A stretch of 64,000 nucleotides of DNA from contig CAMPDV010000300.1 of NCBI GenBank assembly GCA_946699065.1, forward strand, positions 62,001-126,000, written 5' to 3'. This DNA comes from Loxodes magnus. Its lineage: Eukaryota; Ciliophora; Karyorelictea; Loxodida; Loxodidae. The position numbers and the translations under genes are program-made. The notes under the pieces are model-generated. The model saw nothing but the letters and a program-made list of their open reading frames with translations. It was not told the origin of the DNA and did not search any database. This document shows, piece by piece, positions 32,280 to 45,459 of this stretch. The number at the start of each line of letters is the position of its first letter. The first letter of the stretch is position 1.

Positions 32280-33607
32280 AAATTTATGTTGAATCTTATT
32301 TTTAATATATTTTGTAAAAGTATTAAAGCTATTATTATATTCCTAATTATTAATATCTATTTCGTAGCATTCAGATAGTCTTGTTACTTAATCTCTATAT
32401 TAATATCCTTCTTACCAATTGTTCTTAAAAAGGGAATTACTTATTAATTAATTCTTCCAAACTACGCGTGAGTTTCTTTATATACTTGATTAGCTCTTTT
32501 AACTTCAATATACTTCTTTATGAGGTCTTTTGTAAGTTTATTATATTTAGGGTCTAGAATAAATGAACCTAATATTTCATCTTCATTATATTATATATTG
32601 CGTTTAATACATGAGTATTAATCCTCTAAATTATTCCTATCAATTTGAAAAATTCATTATAGTTTCAAAAAAAGATTCTTAATATTTCTATCTGTCAATA
32701 GGGCTTGCAGCCTGTTAATTTTATATTTTCTTTAGGTAATTATGTCCAAATAGAGAATTTTGTTGAAGAGAAAATTTACCGTAACTGGTATGTGATCAGT
32801 AAATAGTTAGTTATAATAAACCTAGAAGTTTTCAAATTGATTAATATTCAGGTGATTGTTTATTACAATATAGTCATTGCAATACATAAATTCTGCTCCT
32901 TTATGTATACAAGTGTTGCTGTTCATATTATTTACTATTTCAAGATACTTCTGAATAAGAAATTCCTAGAATCTGTTTGTATTATCATAGTCATTATTAG
33001 GATTATCTCCATAATCTTATAGGGGAGCATTGAAATCTCCCATTAGAATATGTGGGTTATTTGGGAATTGATTAAGTAGCAAATTAATATAGTCGTATGC
33101 TTGGTCTTTTATGTTTTCATTTTAGCTATTATCTGGCATGTAACAGGACGTAATAAATATATTATCTAGTTTGGCTATGATAAATCAATTCCAGGATACA
33201 TCAATTATATTAGTTTCTTCAGTACTACTGTGTTCTTCTTTAATAACTAGACATATACCTCCTCTTTTTCCTGAATTTTTGTAATAAGTCCTATAACCTT
33301 TTATTAATATTGGAAGGAAATCTTGTTTTTACCAAGTTTTCTTAATTGAGAAAATGTCAATAATATTTTCTCTTATGACTTATTCTACTGCATATAGTTT
33401 ACTTGCTAATCATTTATGTTGGCATATCCAATCTTAATTTGATTGATGCTACTTCTTTTTTAGTGATTATCTTGATCTAAAATAATTGTTTTCTTGTTGA
33501 TTTAGTTAAGAGCCTCCTTTCCACCCAGGTTCATAAATTAAAATTTCTTTTTTTGTCCACTGATTTCAAGATGAACCTATTTTTTTAATGTTATTTATTT
33601 TAGTCAT
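32280..33607 (-). pseudogene. LINE endonuclease (APE/EEP-type) with one frameshift
   Basis: On the minus strand ATG 33607 begins MTKINNIKKIGSSWNQW, with TGA read as the first W. An APE-like endonuclease follows: ANIN, then after a one-base shift LASKLYAVEQ, IIDIFSIKKTW (the usual catalytic Glu of the QETW-type motif is Lys here), GYRTYYKNSGKRGGICL, and HILMGDFNAP (about 33026-33050) with the catalytic Asp and Asn. A final TDHIPV motif follows near 32790. Downstream comes a Lys/Ile/Asn-rich tail converging on the reverse-transcriptase fragment. APE endonucleases nick target DNA for LINE insertion; the frameshift and lost Glu imply it is inactive. It meets LINE-B tail-to-tail, so the two are separate fragments or a rearranged element. 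Confidence 0.75.
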
Positions 33608-33641
33608 AAAATTAAATTATAATATAGAGATATTTTCTGCT

Positions 33642-36100
33642 ATATATCTTTAATAATCTCTTATCAATATTAATTTTAACTACTTGACTGTCAATCTATC
33701 CTTTATCAAGTTCTTAGTCAAGTACAACGTATCTGTTTTAAATTATAGTTTAGAAATTAGTTCTTCTTCAAAAGTTAGATAATATAAAGTCTCTTAGCTA
33801 TTTTGAATTAGCATTGTAATATTTTATAAAAGCCTACTTTTCTTCCACTTTATTGATATGCTGTTTAGTAGATAGAAAATATGGATCTGGATATGTTCTC
33901 TTTAATTAATTTATAGAATCTTATTCCAAAGAATTTCTTAAGTATCCTATTTTAGATTTTATGAATGAGAGTTGTTGAAAATCTAAAAAAATTATTCACA
34001 GAATTTTATGGATAGAAATGTTAAATTGGAAGAAATTTACTACTTAAAATCTTGGCTCTATTTCAGATTTTCCATTAAAGTATATTTTTCTGATGCAACT
34101 TTATCAAAAGCTTTAAATTGATTAGTTGCTCATTTAGTTTATCATATTATTTCTACAATTTTATGTATTTAGAATCAATAAAGTCGGACTAGGAAATTTA
34201 ATCCAAATATAGTAGGTCTGTTCCAGTAGCCGTATCTAAAGTCAAAATAATTATTTGAATTTTTTAATCACTGGATTAAATTTCAACCTGTGCGTAATCA
34301 TTCTATAGTTAAGGCATTTTTTTTATCTGAAAGCATCTTTAAATTCTTGGATATACTTATTTTTTTACAAATGTAATGAACTTAATATGCTTTAATAATC
34401 AAATTCTTTAAGTTATAGATTCTATTAAAGATTATTACATAAATCCGATTTATAAGAATATTTCTTTTCTCATTCAAACTTAAAAATTTAAAGTTAGCTT
34501 TATAATATTTATACTTAATCAGTTACTTTTTAATTTTAAGATTTCAGATATTAATTATAATCCAAAATATAGTTTAGTTCAAGTTCAATATTAGTTTTTT
34601 ATTATCAAACTTCTTAAAGTAGTTACCAAATGTGTTGTTATCCAGAAAATTACTATTAGTAGAATGAAATTTATTATTTTAAATATTCCTATTTTGAATA
34701 TAATAATGATTCTTCAGTTTATGTTTGATCCATTTCTAATTTTATTTATTACGTTTACGCTTCTTAATTTAAAAAGCTCTATTGTTAGTTTAAGTTCTCT
34801 ATTCAATACATTTTATTATAAAATCTGTTTAAACAGTTATCTCTTTAGAATTGACATAAGTTGTTTATACTGATTATTCGTGAATTCTTATTTACTATTT
34901 GGATTAAAATGAAAACTAATTCCTCTCAAATTTTTATTGAAAATTTTTCTAAAGTAGTTATTAATTATATTTTACTATAGAAAAATATTATTTATGAGCA
35001 ACATTATCTAATGAAATTGTTCATTTTAATCTTCTACTTTAAAATTATTAATAGGTTATTTTTTATATGTTATAATATTTAATTATTTTTTAAATAGCTT
35101 TTCCTAATAATATTATAAGGCAAATTTTAGTAACTATTTTTTTTGTATTTCTAATTAATTTTATTAATATATGCTTTATAATATGCTTTTGATGATTCTT
35201 AGTTATTTATCAAGGTTTATTTTTCAAGTTCGTATTTTGTTTCTGTACTATCTAATTTTTCATTTAATAAAAAGTTCTTATCTATTAGTCTTTATATATC
35301 CTATTTAAGTACTTTTATACCTAAAAAAAATTAAATTTCATTAAACGAATTATTAATTGCTTAATTTTGAATTGCATTTATCGGGCCACCATTTTATTAT
35401 AGTTTTTTATTTTAATTCTAAAGATCAGATAAATATCTTTTGCGGTAATATTTTAGGTGTTTAAACTAGTTTTCTACCTATAGGTTTATTTTTCTTTCAA
35501 TAGATGCCAAAATTTAAGTCCACGATGAAGAGAATTTTGAAGTGATTTCAGTGGAACGCGTAAGAATTTATTTTCTAGTTTTTGACTACAGATATTTGGT
35601 AATTTTCTAAATAAATCCATTATTATGTTTACTTATTTGATTTTTAGCAACTCTAATTCTTTTATTTGGAGGTTTTTATGCACTTCTGTTTTTGATCTAT
35701 CAGTTTGCAGCTTCTTAATAATCAATTAAAGAAGAGTCGCTAGTTAAAACTAGTGAATTTTAAGTATTTTCCATTTTTTTAATTTAACTTGGTGCTTATA
35801 ATGAATAATCATTAAACCACAATTATACATTTTCTTTTGTATACATGTATTAACGTTACTATCATTCATTATTTCAAGGACATTTAGCAGGAGAAATTCT
35901 TATAATCTATAAGTATTATCAAATTATTTTCAGGATTGTCTACAAACCTTATAAAAGGGTGTTGAAATCTCCCGTCAGTATATGTTGATTCTCATCAAAC
36001 TTATTTGGCAATGTGTCAAGAAGTTCATAAGCTTAATCTTTGATATCTTAATTTAAAAAGTATTGCTAAAAATTTTTATATCTATCAATACTCTAACCCT
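33642..36100 (-). pseudogene. LINE-A remnant, unit 2 copy
   Basis: Same order as 1-3470: endonuclease fragment with GDFN near 35963-35974, linker near 34880-34640, early reverse-transcriptase segment at about 34300-33642. It does not contain the CCHC insertion, so this is the empty-site version. The truncated reverse transcriptase abuts the start of the neighbouring endonuclease element (33607), marking a junction between two LINE fragments. Confidence 0.6.
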
Positions 36101-37444
36101 TTTTTTAATTTATCCATCCCGAAAATCTTCTGTAGTGTAAGACTCAGAGCTAAAAAATAAAAAATAATTGTTCACAATTTCATTCTTTACTTTCTTTTCT
36201 CTCCTTTTTAATTGAGATCCTGTTCAATTAAGTAAATTCTTATAAAATTTAAAAATTTTATCACTAGTTTTTTCATTTACTCGAAAAGAAATTCAAATTT
36301 AAAAAGTTTACATCCAAGTCAAAAAAATGCATTTTTATCAAAAACATAAACAATAACTTTTGTTTTTTATCATTTCAAAAAATTAAACTTATCAATTTTT
36401 TTTTCTTGAAATAAAAAAGCAACAAAAAATTTGCTAAAATTTTTCAGACCAAATATTTTTCCTTAAAACAAAAATAAGTTTTTTCATTTTTAAAAAATAC
36501 CATTTTAAAAAAAAAGATTTACAAATTCTAATTATACTAACAAATTTTTTTAATTCCTATTTTTTTTTAAAAGCTTTTATATTTGGAATTTTTTTGAAAT
36601 TTTATTCTCTTTTAACTTTTTTAATCCCTAAATAAAAAAATTTATTACTATTCAGAATTTTTATCCCGAAATAATTAAATTTATTCCGCCCCAAAAATCT
36701 TTGGTAGTGTAAAACGCTGAGCAAAAACAAATTTTTTATTTTCATGAAATTTAAGCTCTAAAATTGAAAGATAAATAAAAAAACTTACCATTAGAAAATT
36801 TTTTCCCAATCGGAAACGAAAAATGTTAAACTTAAATATTAAAATTTTATAATAATAATTAATAATTAATAATAATTAATACCAATTAAAAATAATTAAT
36901 AATAATTAATAATAATTAATAATATTAAATAATAATAAATATTAAAAATAAATAAAATTACAAATAATCAAAAATAAAATTTAATTTAAATTAAATTAAA
37001 ATAAAATACTTATTTAAAATTTTTAATTAATAATCAAGATTATAAACCAACTTTAACCTTATAAATAATTACTACTTCACAAAAAAAATTAAAATTTATA
37101 CTCAACTTGAAATTTTTACAAAGACTAAAAATAAATCTATAAAATTTTATAGATTAAAATTAAACTATAATTTGATATACGTCTTCATTTACCAAAATTA
37201 TATTTTAAATATTTTTAAACATTACCACTTTAAATCAACATAACTCACTAATTTCTATAACCTATGTTACTCAAACTTTTTTTAAACCAATAATATTTAA
37301 GAATATACAAATTTTTAAATAAATATATAAAGCAAACACTTCATATAACAAAAAACATTATTACCATTCAACATTCATTTAAATGAATAACCAATATCTT
37401 ATATCTTTAATCGTAAAATTAAATTAAGTTAAATAGCAAGTTAC

Positions 37445-38531
37445 TCAACTCGAAACTCTCCACTTTCTTATCGTCTTGTCACCCGCTCCCGATACCAACC
37501 ATCTATTGTCAATACTCAATGCTATAGAATATATTGACCTTGAATGCCCTTATAAAGTCTATATACACTCACCTTTATCAAAATTCCATATCTTGATTGT
37601 ATTATCAATTGAACCAGAAAAGATAACACTTGAATCAACACTTAACTGAATACTAATTAAAGTGTTTGTATGACCTTGAAGAGTACGAATACACTAACCA
37701 GAAGAGAAGTCCCATATCTTAATAGTACTGTCGCCAGAACCTGATATTATATACATATTATCCTTAGACACTTTTACCGATCAAACTGAGTCTGAATGCC
37801 CAGTAAGAGTTCGCACAAGCTGACCAGTCTAGAAATCCCAAATCTTTATAGTTGTATCTTTAGATCCCGATATAATATATCTAGAGTCATAGGAGATTAC
37901 TACCGATCTAACTATATTAGTATGTCCTGTTAAAGTTCTTTGGAGAGCTCCATTGTGGAAATTTCAGATCTTTACAGTAGTGTCATGAGATCCTGATACT
38001 ATATAGCTAGAGTCCGGGGTGATTATTAACGAATTAACTGAAGAAGTATGTCCTGTTAAAGTTCTTATGAGAGAACCAGTCTATGAATTTCAGATCTTGA
38101 TGGTTTTATCATGAGATCCTGATACAATGTAGTTAGAGTCTGGGGAGATTATTAACGAATTAACTGAAGAAGTATGTTCTGTTATAGTTCTTAAGAGAGT
38201 ACCTGTCTGGAAATTCCAGATCTTTATCGATTTTTCAGGATATTCTGAACCTGATACAATTCAATTCAGGTCACTTGATATGGCTACAGATAACACAGCT
38301 GAAGTGTGACCAGTGAGGACTTAGTCTAAAAATAATAAAGAAATACCTTTACTTTGGTCATAATTGATCTTATTTATTAGCTTTTATTAACATAAGTTAG
38401 GCAGAATTTCATATTTAAAATGAAGTAGAGATACTTTTCCTAAAATGTGGCTTCTTGCTCTTAAGAGTTTTCTTAAAAAAATAATTTTAGTAAATTGCTT
38501 TTCTTTTTTTCTCCGTTTATTTTTTTTCCAT
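37445..38531 (-). pseudogene. WD40 repeat protein, frameshifted (unit 2, left arm)
   Basis: Seven blades and the TGA terminator (37447-37445) are preserved, but near the start a run of seven T on plus (about 38504-38510) replaces six, adding one base. The second of the two start ATGs is ACG, leaving ATG 38531 upstream of the shift. The lesion differs from that of the unit 1 minus copy. Blade sequences differ from the plus copies by many substitutions while keeping KIW, SGS and GH motifs. Confidence 0.7.
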
Positions 38532-38579
38532 TTTAATTTTTATAATTTACTTCTTTAAATATTTAAATAAAATAACTCA

Positions 38580-39712
38580 ATAAATTTTACTGACTTAATT
38601 TCAATACAATTAAACAATTAAATTGTTTAATTATTTATTAAGCATACTTATAAGTATCTTATTTCTTAAACATTGATTTTTCTATTTTTGTCTTAAAACA
38701 AGACAAAATATTAAACTAATAGTGTACAAAGTTTTAAAATTTTAATTATTATATATCTTTTTACTTTTAAATAAAAGGATAAATTATTATATCAAAAGTT
38801 TATAACGAAGAATTATATCCTTATTATAATAACTTTAATATGCATTTATTAATTAAAATTTATTTGTGCTTTAAATCAAAGGCTCTTAATAAGAAAATCT
38901 TATTTCATTGTAGACCCTTTTAAATAAAAAGAAAATTCTACAATTCTTTTAAAAACTATTGTTATTAATTATTATTTTTCACTTACGGTTAATCAAAAAA
39001 ATGATTTATTTAAGCTTTTTACTAATTAAAAAAAATGAAATAAAATAAGTTTCTTATTAATTAGTTTGAATAAATATTAAAAAACATCAAATTATTTAAA
39101 ACAAAACATTTTTAGTATTTATAAGATAGTGTCTTTTAATTATCCACTTTCTTAGTACTATTTCATTAAAACTTTTTATTTATAAAGATCTCTCTTAAAA
39201 TAATAAAACAATATAATTTATTACTTATAATGCTGATTCTAAGCAAAATATCTAAATGTAATAAATAGATTTAGATAACTTTCTCTTTTTATAGCAAACT
39301 AATATTATATTTATTATTTATGTTATTTTGTAATTATCATTTCTAATTAATAATACCTAAATTATTCTAGATTATTTAAAGATAAAAACGTGATTCTATT
39401 ATTCTATACAAATAGAAATTATATTGTTACTACATTAATACTCTCTTTTTTAAAATTAGTTGTTTGTTACTAAGAAAATTATAAGTTTTAATAAAGGAAG
39501 CATTCTTATAATATCTTCTATTATTATTTTCTGAATTAATAGAAAGAGTAAACTTAACATAATATGTTTCTTTGTAGTATGAGATAATATAAGTATTATA
39601 TTAGCTAATATAAGCTATTTAAAACTAATCTAACAGATTATTATTTACTCTTAATACATTTTATTAATCTACTATTATTCTATATCTTTCTGTTCCTAAT
39701 CACCAATACTTC
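38580..39712. other. Intergenic region upstream of WD40 and gene A (unit 2)
   Basis: Counterpart of 6300-7337; AT-rich, no feature recognised. Confidence 0.45.
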
Positions 39713-40171
39713 ATGTTTTGCTTTATAGCACATCATAATTTGTAAATTCTGCAGTATTGGAGTATAAGACGAAACTCCCATCATAAGTACATGAGAATAA
39801 TATATGGAAGAAAGAGAAAGATGTAAATCTTAATTGTACAACATTTACCTCAATAACAGGTTAGAACTAATAGATTTACCAAACTTTGAACTAATACATA
39901 TATATGAGGTAGTTACAAATTTGATTACTGAATACGTAATCAATAAGAAAAACTGAAGTAATAAATAGATTTTATAGTAAAATATTACATTAAAGAAATA
40001 TTAGAAAAAAGGAAGAAAAGATACATTGAAAGAATTTTATCAAATTAAAAAGTAATTGGCAAATATTTTTTTGGGATCTAATGAACATACGTTATTATAT
40101 AATGAATTAACTAAACAAAGAAAATAGAAACTAAGCAAGGGAGAGCAAGAGGAATTTTAGAGAAAAGTTGA
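39713..40171 (+). CDS. Gene A: small basic hypothetical protein (unit 2)
   Basis: ATG 39713 to TGA 40169-40171, 152 residues, same length as the unit 1 copy. Changes against unit 1 include several silent ones in this frame, such as a Gln codon CAA in unit 1 written TAA here. Downstream of the TGA this copy continues in frame with a Lys/Glu-rich stretch (KRLTNSENELG), better formed than in unit 1, so the true end may be later. Unrecognised family; divergently oriented to the WD40 gene. Confidence 0.5.
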
Positions 40172-40707
40172 ATTTAATCTAAGATAAGTGAAAAAAGATT
40201 AACAAATAGTGAAAATGAATTAGGAACTAAAATTAAGCATTAAAGAATTTTAAAATTAATTAATTATATTATGCTTAATTAAAAGCCAAGCATAAGCTAA
40301 AATTATATCTTATTTTAACCACTTATCTTTATTTAAATTGTATTAGATTGCATTATCTCATTCTACTAATCAGATACTCATATCAATTACCATTATAAAA
40401 TCAATCAATTAAAATTAAGTTTCTAACAACTAAAAACGGGCTACCTTATATAATAGTTATGGATTAAACCTTTAAAAATTACTTATTTATACTAAATTTA
40501 CTATCTCTCTTAATATTAAGCCTTTAGCTTTAACTCATTTTACATCTCTTTAACTAAGACTAAAAATTTATTCTATTAATAAGCTATTTTACTATATAAT
40601 TAAGGATCTCATTTTTAATCATGCTAGGTGTTGCTGTTTAACAATAAAATTAAAGCTAGTTAAACATTATTCAAGAAAAGGATAACTGGGATAATATGAT
40701 AAAAGCT

Positions 40708-40841
40708 AATGAAAATCTATAATCTAATAAAATAATAACTTCATTAAATCAACCAAAATAAATTACACCTAAAAAATTTATAACTAAGTAAATTATATTT
40801 AAGTTAAAGTTGGAATTTTAGATTGCAATTTTGATGAAAAT
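40708..40841. repeat. 125-base segment present only in unit 2, flanked by ATGAAAAT
   Basis: Unit 2 has 125 bases between two copies of ATGAAAAT (40709-40716 and 40834-40841), where unit 1 has one copy (about 8900). Either unit 1 lost it by recombination between the short repeats, or unit 2 gained it. No canonical GT-AG ends at the junctions. Confidence 0.7.
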
Positions 40842-40865
40842 TTCCTTCAAAAGCTGAAAAATTGT

Positions 40866-41309
40866 ATGAAATAGCTATTGCATAAAACAATTTTAGGAAA
40901 GATAAATAAAATAAAGCAAAAGATAAAATGAGAGAAACAACAATAATAAAAAGAAAAGATTAAGAAAAAAACTAAGATGCTATAAAATTAAAAGAAGGCC
41001 TAAATCTATTGATAAAGTTATTTTGTAATTTTTATGCTAGATATTAGCGCTAAAAGAAAAAGAAATATAATGCATGCTGAATATAAACATAATTATGAAA
41101 ATAAAACTAGAAAAAAGATGAATAACCATAAATTCAAGCAATAATTGTTTCTGATGAGTAGAACTTACATTCGATATATCACTGTAGAAATTCGAACAAA
41201 ACTTAAAAGAACAAGAATTAGATCTCTAATTGCGATTTATAAAGATGTTTTGATAATTTTGAGTACGTGCTTTGGCTTATTTAAACCTTTAGAGTTTTTT
41301 CAAACCTAA
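40866..41309 (+). CDS. Gene B: basic hypothetical protein, intact copy
   Basis: From ATG 40866 (MKQLLHKTILGKINK) one frame runs 147 residues to TAA 41307-41309; the same frame is open upstream of this ATG, so the start is uncertain. The protein is Lys/Arg/Gln-rich, with MSRTYIRYITVEIRTKLK in the middle and FGLFKPLEFFQT at the end. Immediately after the TAA the two units differ by a homopolymer indel, which suggests that translation stops at this TAA. Comparison with unit 1 shows silent changes in this frame along the whole length. Family not recognised; nucleic-acid binding is possible from the charge only. Confidence 0.55.
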
Positions 41310-42246
41310 ATTTTAATTTATTTTTTTGCCTTTATTCTAACAAAATTAATTGGATAGTTTTTTATTTCTTAGTGTTTCTCAATTAAATTTATACATTTTT
41401 ATAACTCTTCTATTTCTTAACTTTATAATTTTTGCATTAAAAAATTCCTACAGCTGAGAAATATAATATCTAAGAATAAATCTTAGGATATTAATTTGAA
41501 GATCAATGAAGACTAATTTATATAAGCAGGCTTATTATCTTTTAGTACCTATAGGTATTAGCTTATTTTCTTGAATTTCCTTAATAATTAATATTCCTCT
41601 GATTTATTATAATTTTTACTTTCTTTATTAAAACTTTGTTCAATTGATGAACTAATTAGTCTTATTATCTTACTAATTAAGATTCTAATTAGCTTTATGC
41701 TTCTAATTTTTTCTAAATTTACAAATAATTACTCTTTTATTATTAAGCCTCGTGCAATATAGATTTTCTTTCATATTATTATATTTTTTACACAATTCCG
41801 TTTTTTATAAATTTTATTTCTCATCTAATCTTCAATGAGATATTTCTATAGGAATGTTTGGCTGTATAGGTAAATATTCAGGCTATCTTTTTTATAATTG
41901 GAGTCTTCGACTATCTATGTTCTGTTTATTTAAAAAACTTAAATTACTTTATTAATTTTTAATAATTTAAGACTTAACTGTAATGAAGGGTTATTAATTA
42001 TCTCTTTTTTGGGTCTATTTTAATAAATAGACACTTACAGTTTTTTAATTTTTAAATTAAATTTATTAAAAAAAGAAAAAAATTAATCCTTTATTTATTG
42101 AAGCAAGTAAATCATTATCAACTTAATAAAAGTTACTAAACAATTGTATTACCTCTAGAGATTAAATGTCATTATAAATCAGTTATAGAATCAGTAAAAC
42201 CTATCATTTTGCGATAATATTTGTAAGCAAGTTGTGAACAGTTAAC

Positions 42247-42740
42247 TTGCAAGATTGAGGAAGAGATTTAATTCTTAATAGAATAATATAAACATTAGAA
42301 GTAACAAATGAAGACTAAGGTAAGAACACTTTAATACATTAATATGTATAATTATAACTTAATTTAAATAAAACTTAAAGCTGTAAATTTCAAGCTTCAC
42401 TTAAAATTCTTAAATGGTATCATGCTGAAATAACGATTCTTAAAAATACTAAGTCTTAACTTAAAGAGACTATTTTTAAGCAGAAAAGAAGATTTCAAAT
42501 AAGATGCTTAAAAGGATTGAATTTAATTAAAGAGCTTATCTGAAAATTGTAATTTAAATTCAAGGATTTTATAGAAGTCAATTCTCCATGGGCTGGAACA
42601 TCATGAACTCCAAAAAGCAAAAACAACTAAAAGGGAATAGAAGTGGAAAAAGAAGAGTTTAGGAACACATTGTAGATATGAATTAATGTTTTAAGACTTC
42701 AAGTGAACTTGATTTATCTAATACCTTTAACATTCTTAGA
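42247..42740 (+). pseudogene. Gene E remnant (unit 2)
   Basis: Counterpart of 10301-10800. Protein similarity is clear, and Gln codons alternate between TAA (unit 1) and CAA (here) near 42590-42630. One-base deletions near 42336 and 42648 and an insertion near 42485 break the frame. Confidence 0.4.
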
Positions 42741-42989
42741 TTATTTAGAATAAGAACATTAGTTTGCTTGGTTATCTTTTAATAATATTTAAATTTTAAT
42801 CTTTTCGCTATAAAGCATTAGAGCAAAATGATAGTATCATCTAATTAAAAATAAGGAGTGGATTAAAATAATAATAATAAGACTCAAGTTTAGATAAAGG
42901 GAATTAATATAATTTTAAGAATAAGAAAAATAATAATAGTAGAAGACTTCTTAGCTAAAAGTATTTCTATTAATATATTAATTGAATAT

Positions 42990-44770
42990 CTTTAATTTAA
43001 TATAAATCTTTATTAAATAAAAGAAAGCTTCCTATTTCATTTAAATTAAAGAAATAAAAGACTTAACTGGGAACAATAAATATTTGGATACCTTCTAAAC
43101 TTCACTAAAGTTTTAACTCCATCTAAACTGACGGAAAAACTATCCCAAAATAAGGATTTGAGACTTAGCAAGTAAATAAGAATAACAATTATAATTTGCA
43201 AATAAGAAACTTTAAGTTATAAATCAAAAGAAATTAATAGACATCAAAAATAAAATCATAGGGTTTTAAGGCTTACTGAAGCTATTGGAAATTATTTTTA
43301 TTTGAAAGTGAAAAAGGATTAATTGATCAGAATAAGAGCAAAACACTATAAAAATACCTGCTAAAAATAAAATCTAAGAAGTATAAAATAAACAAATAGG
43401 AAATATTATAATCAGTTTGAATTCTGAATTTGAGAAATCAGAAAAATCTTCGTAAAACAAAAGAAATGCCTCATTAAATAATTACAAAAGTGGTAAAAAT
43501 AGCGAAGCAAGATAATTTTAGACCATAGAATGAGCTACAACCTTCAGTTCAATAAATGGGAAGTGAAAAAATAGAATTTAGAGGAAGTTCTTTAATGTAT
43601 AGAATAAGAAAAAAATTTATGAAATAAGACTCAAATAAAAACATCAAAAAATCAAAATCAACCTAGAAAGCCAATTTTTATTTCTTCTAATAAAATTTTG
43701 ATAGCATGTACTAATAGAAAGGAACTTAGGAATTTTTAACAATTATTTCACAAAATTATTAAAGATATCTTAAGCTAAATTAGGAGATTATAAAACTAGC
43801 CTTTGAATTTTGAAGAGAGATAGAGAATTAATAATAAATAACATAATACAAGTCTTTAAGTTAACTATATTTAAATTATTATTCTTAGCATTCTTTAAAA
43901 TATAAACTATAGTAATAATAAATAAAGAAGCACTAACTAATATATAGATATTAATGCTTTTTATTATAAGGAAATGTTTATAGCTAAAATAATAAAGTAT
44001 TATAAACTAAATAAAGGAAATTATAATACAAATTAAAGTTAAAAATAATAGCATTAGTAAGCTTATATAAGTAATTTAACTAAGGCTATATAACTAATAT
44101 TAAGAAGCTTAGTATTTTAAAAGTAACTAATAAATTAATTATTCCTTTCTTAAGTTAATCTTAATCAATAGGTATCTTATACTATTACTATATTTATTAG
44201 CATTCTATTTATTTTTATTATTAAGCAATATTTCCACTTAAAGGATTAAATGAACTACATTAGATGAAAATTATCTTAAAATATTAGAAAAATACAAAAT
44301 ATTTGAAAATAAAACAAGCAAACTACTGAGCTTGATACACAGCTAGAATAAATGAATAAAAGAAATATAGATCTAATCACTAATATAGCAAACTATGGTA
44401 AATTTATTTACCTCAAGTATTTAAATAGCGTCTTTATTTTGGATATAAGATTGAATAATAGAATCTACAAGTTAAAACTTAATTATTTATAGTTCATTTA
44501 ACTAATAATTAAAATACAATTAAGCTAGACTTATAAGCTTAGAATAGCAAAAAGAAACTTAGAACATTAAAACTAGAGAAGGTTATTATTTATAAAGAGC
44601 TAAAGTTTTCTTTTAATTTAAGATTATTTTCGATATTGAATATAGTAGCTTAACTAAATCACTTTAATTATCTTTTAACTTTAAATTTAACTCTTTAAAC
44701 GCTTTAGATGTAATCTAGCTTAATAACTTTTTTAATTTTAGTTAATCTTAAAATTTTAAAGCCAAATAAA
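42990..44770. other. AT-rich stretch, unit 2 counterpart of 11913-13684
   Basis: The single-copy empty site of CCHC element 2 lies at about 42981-42996. No gene could be supported here; the indels relative to unit 1 do not respect any frame. Confidence 0.35.
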
Positions 44771-45456
44771 ATGGAAAATATTCAGCCACAACTAAAAAAC
44801 ACTTACCTATATCAAAAATAAGGACTAGCAAATATTTAGAAAATAGAGAAGAGATGAAAAATGAATCTTTCTATATAAATTGGCTAAGTTGATAGAAGAT
44901 TCTTATTCTATAGTACATTTGATTCTTTTGCTCTGAAAAAATACTAGGAGGGTTTTATCTACGTAAAAAGATCTATAGCTAAAATAGAAAGTTAAATCAA
45001 GAGAAGTCTTTAACGTATCTACTTCTGATTAATAAAGAATGAAATTACCTTTTAATCCTTAAAAAGAATATTCTTAAAAGCACGACATTTACAGTATTCA
45101 GAGCGTGAAAAGAAATGGATTCTGAACTACCTTTCAATCAAAAATAAGTATGGAAAACAGATGATAAGGTCTAAATATTCTAATCCGAGCAGAACTAGTT
45201 CAGTGAATTAAAGTATCTTTAAATAAATATTAGAAAAGAAGGTTTTCTTTTTAACAAGTTCGATTTTAAATGTTCTTAATTCCTCACTAGTGATTCAGCT
45301 TAAATAGATTATTTTAACATAAAAATTTTAATTTTTTGTTATATCGAATATCTCCCTAATGATTATTATTCTAAGTTGTTCTATTTTACTAGCTATTACT
45401 TATTATTTATTTTTTACGCTGTTGTTCAGCTTGTACTTGTATAAATAGGATTTTAG
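44771..45456 (+). CDS. Gene H, unit 2 copy
   Basis: Same start MENIQPQLKNTYLYQKQG and frame as 13685-14370, with a handful of mostly amino-acid-changing substitutions and no indel. The evidence limits are the same as for unit 1. Confidence 0.35.
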
Positions 45457-45459
45457 ATA

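Larger units (their letters stand above)
1..33641. repeat. Tandem unit 1 (complete)
   Basis: The bases at position 1 recur at 33642, and every landmark in unit 1 (both WD40 genes, genes A to H, tRNA-like pair, LINE fragments) recurs in the same order and strand in unit 2. The spacing is 33,641 at the left edge, 31,087 at the tRNA-like pair and 30,855 near 32.8 kb; it changes stepwise where one unit has an insertion the other lacks. Direct observation from the sequence; whether the array continues outside the window is unknown. Confidence 0.95.
36100..39728 (-). repeat. Left arm of long inverted repeat (unit 2)
   Basis: Inverted partner of 55442-59125 and direct copy of 3470-7355 without the RNA-like insertion; an AAT/ATT-rich simple stretch (36840-36960) occupies the insertion site. 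Confidence 0.85.

Noticed and set aside
32837..33022. Plus-strand 61-residue ORF (and 63692-63877)
   Set aside because: Antisense of the LINE endonuclease.
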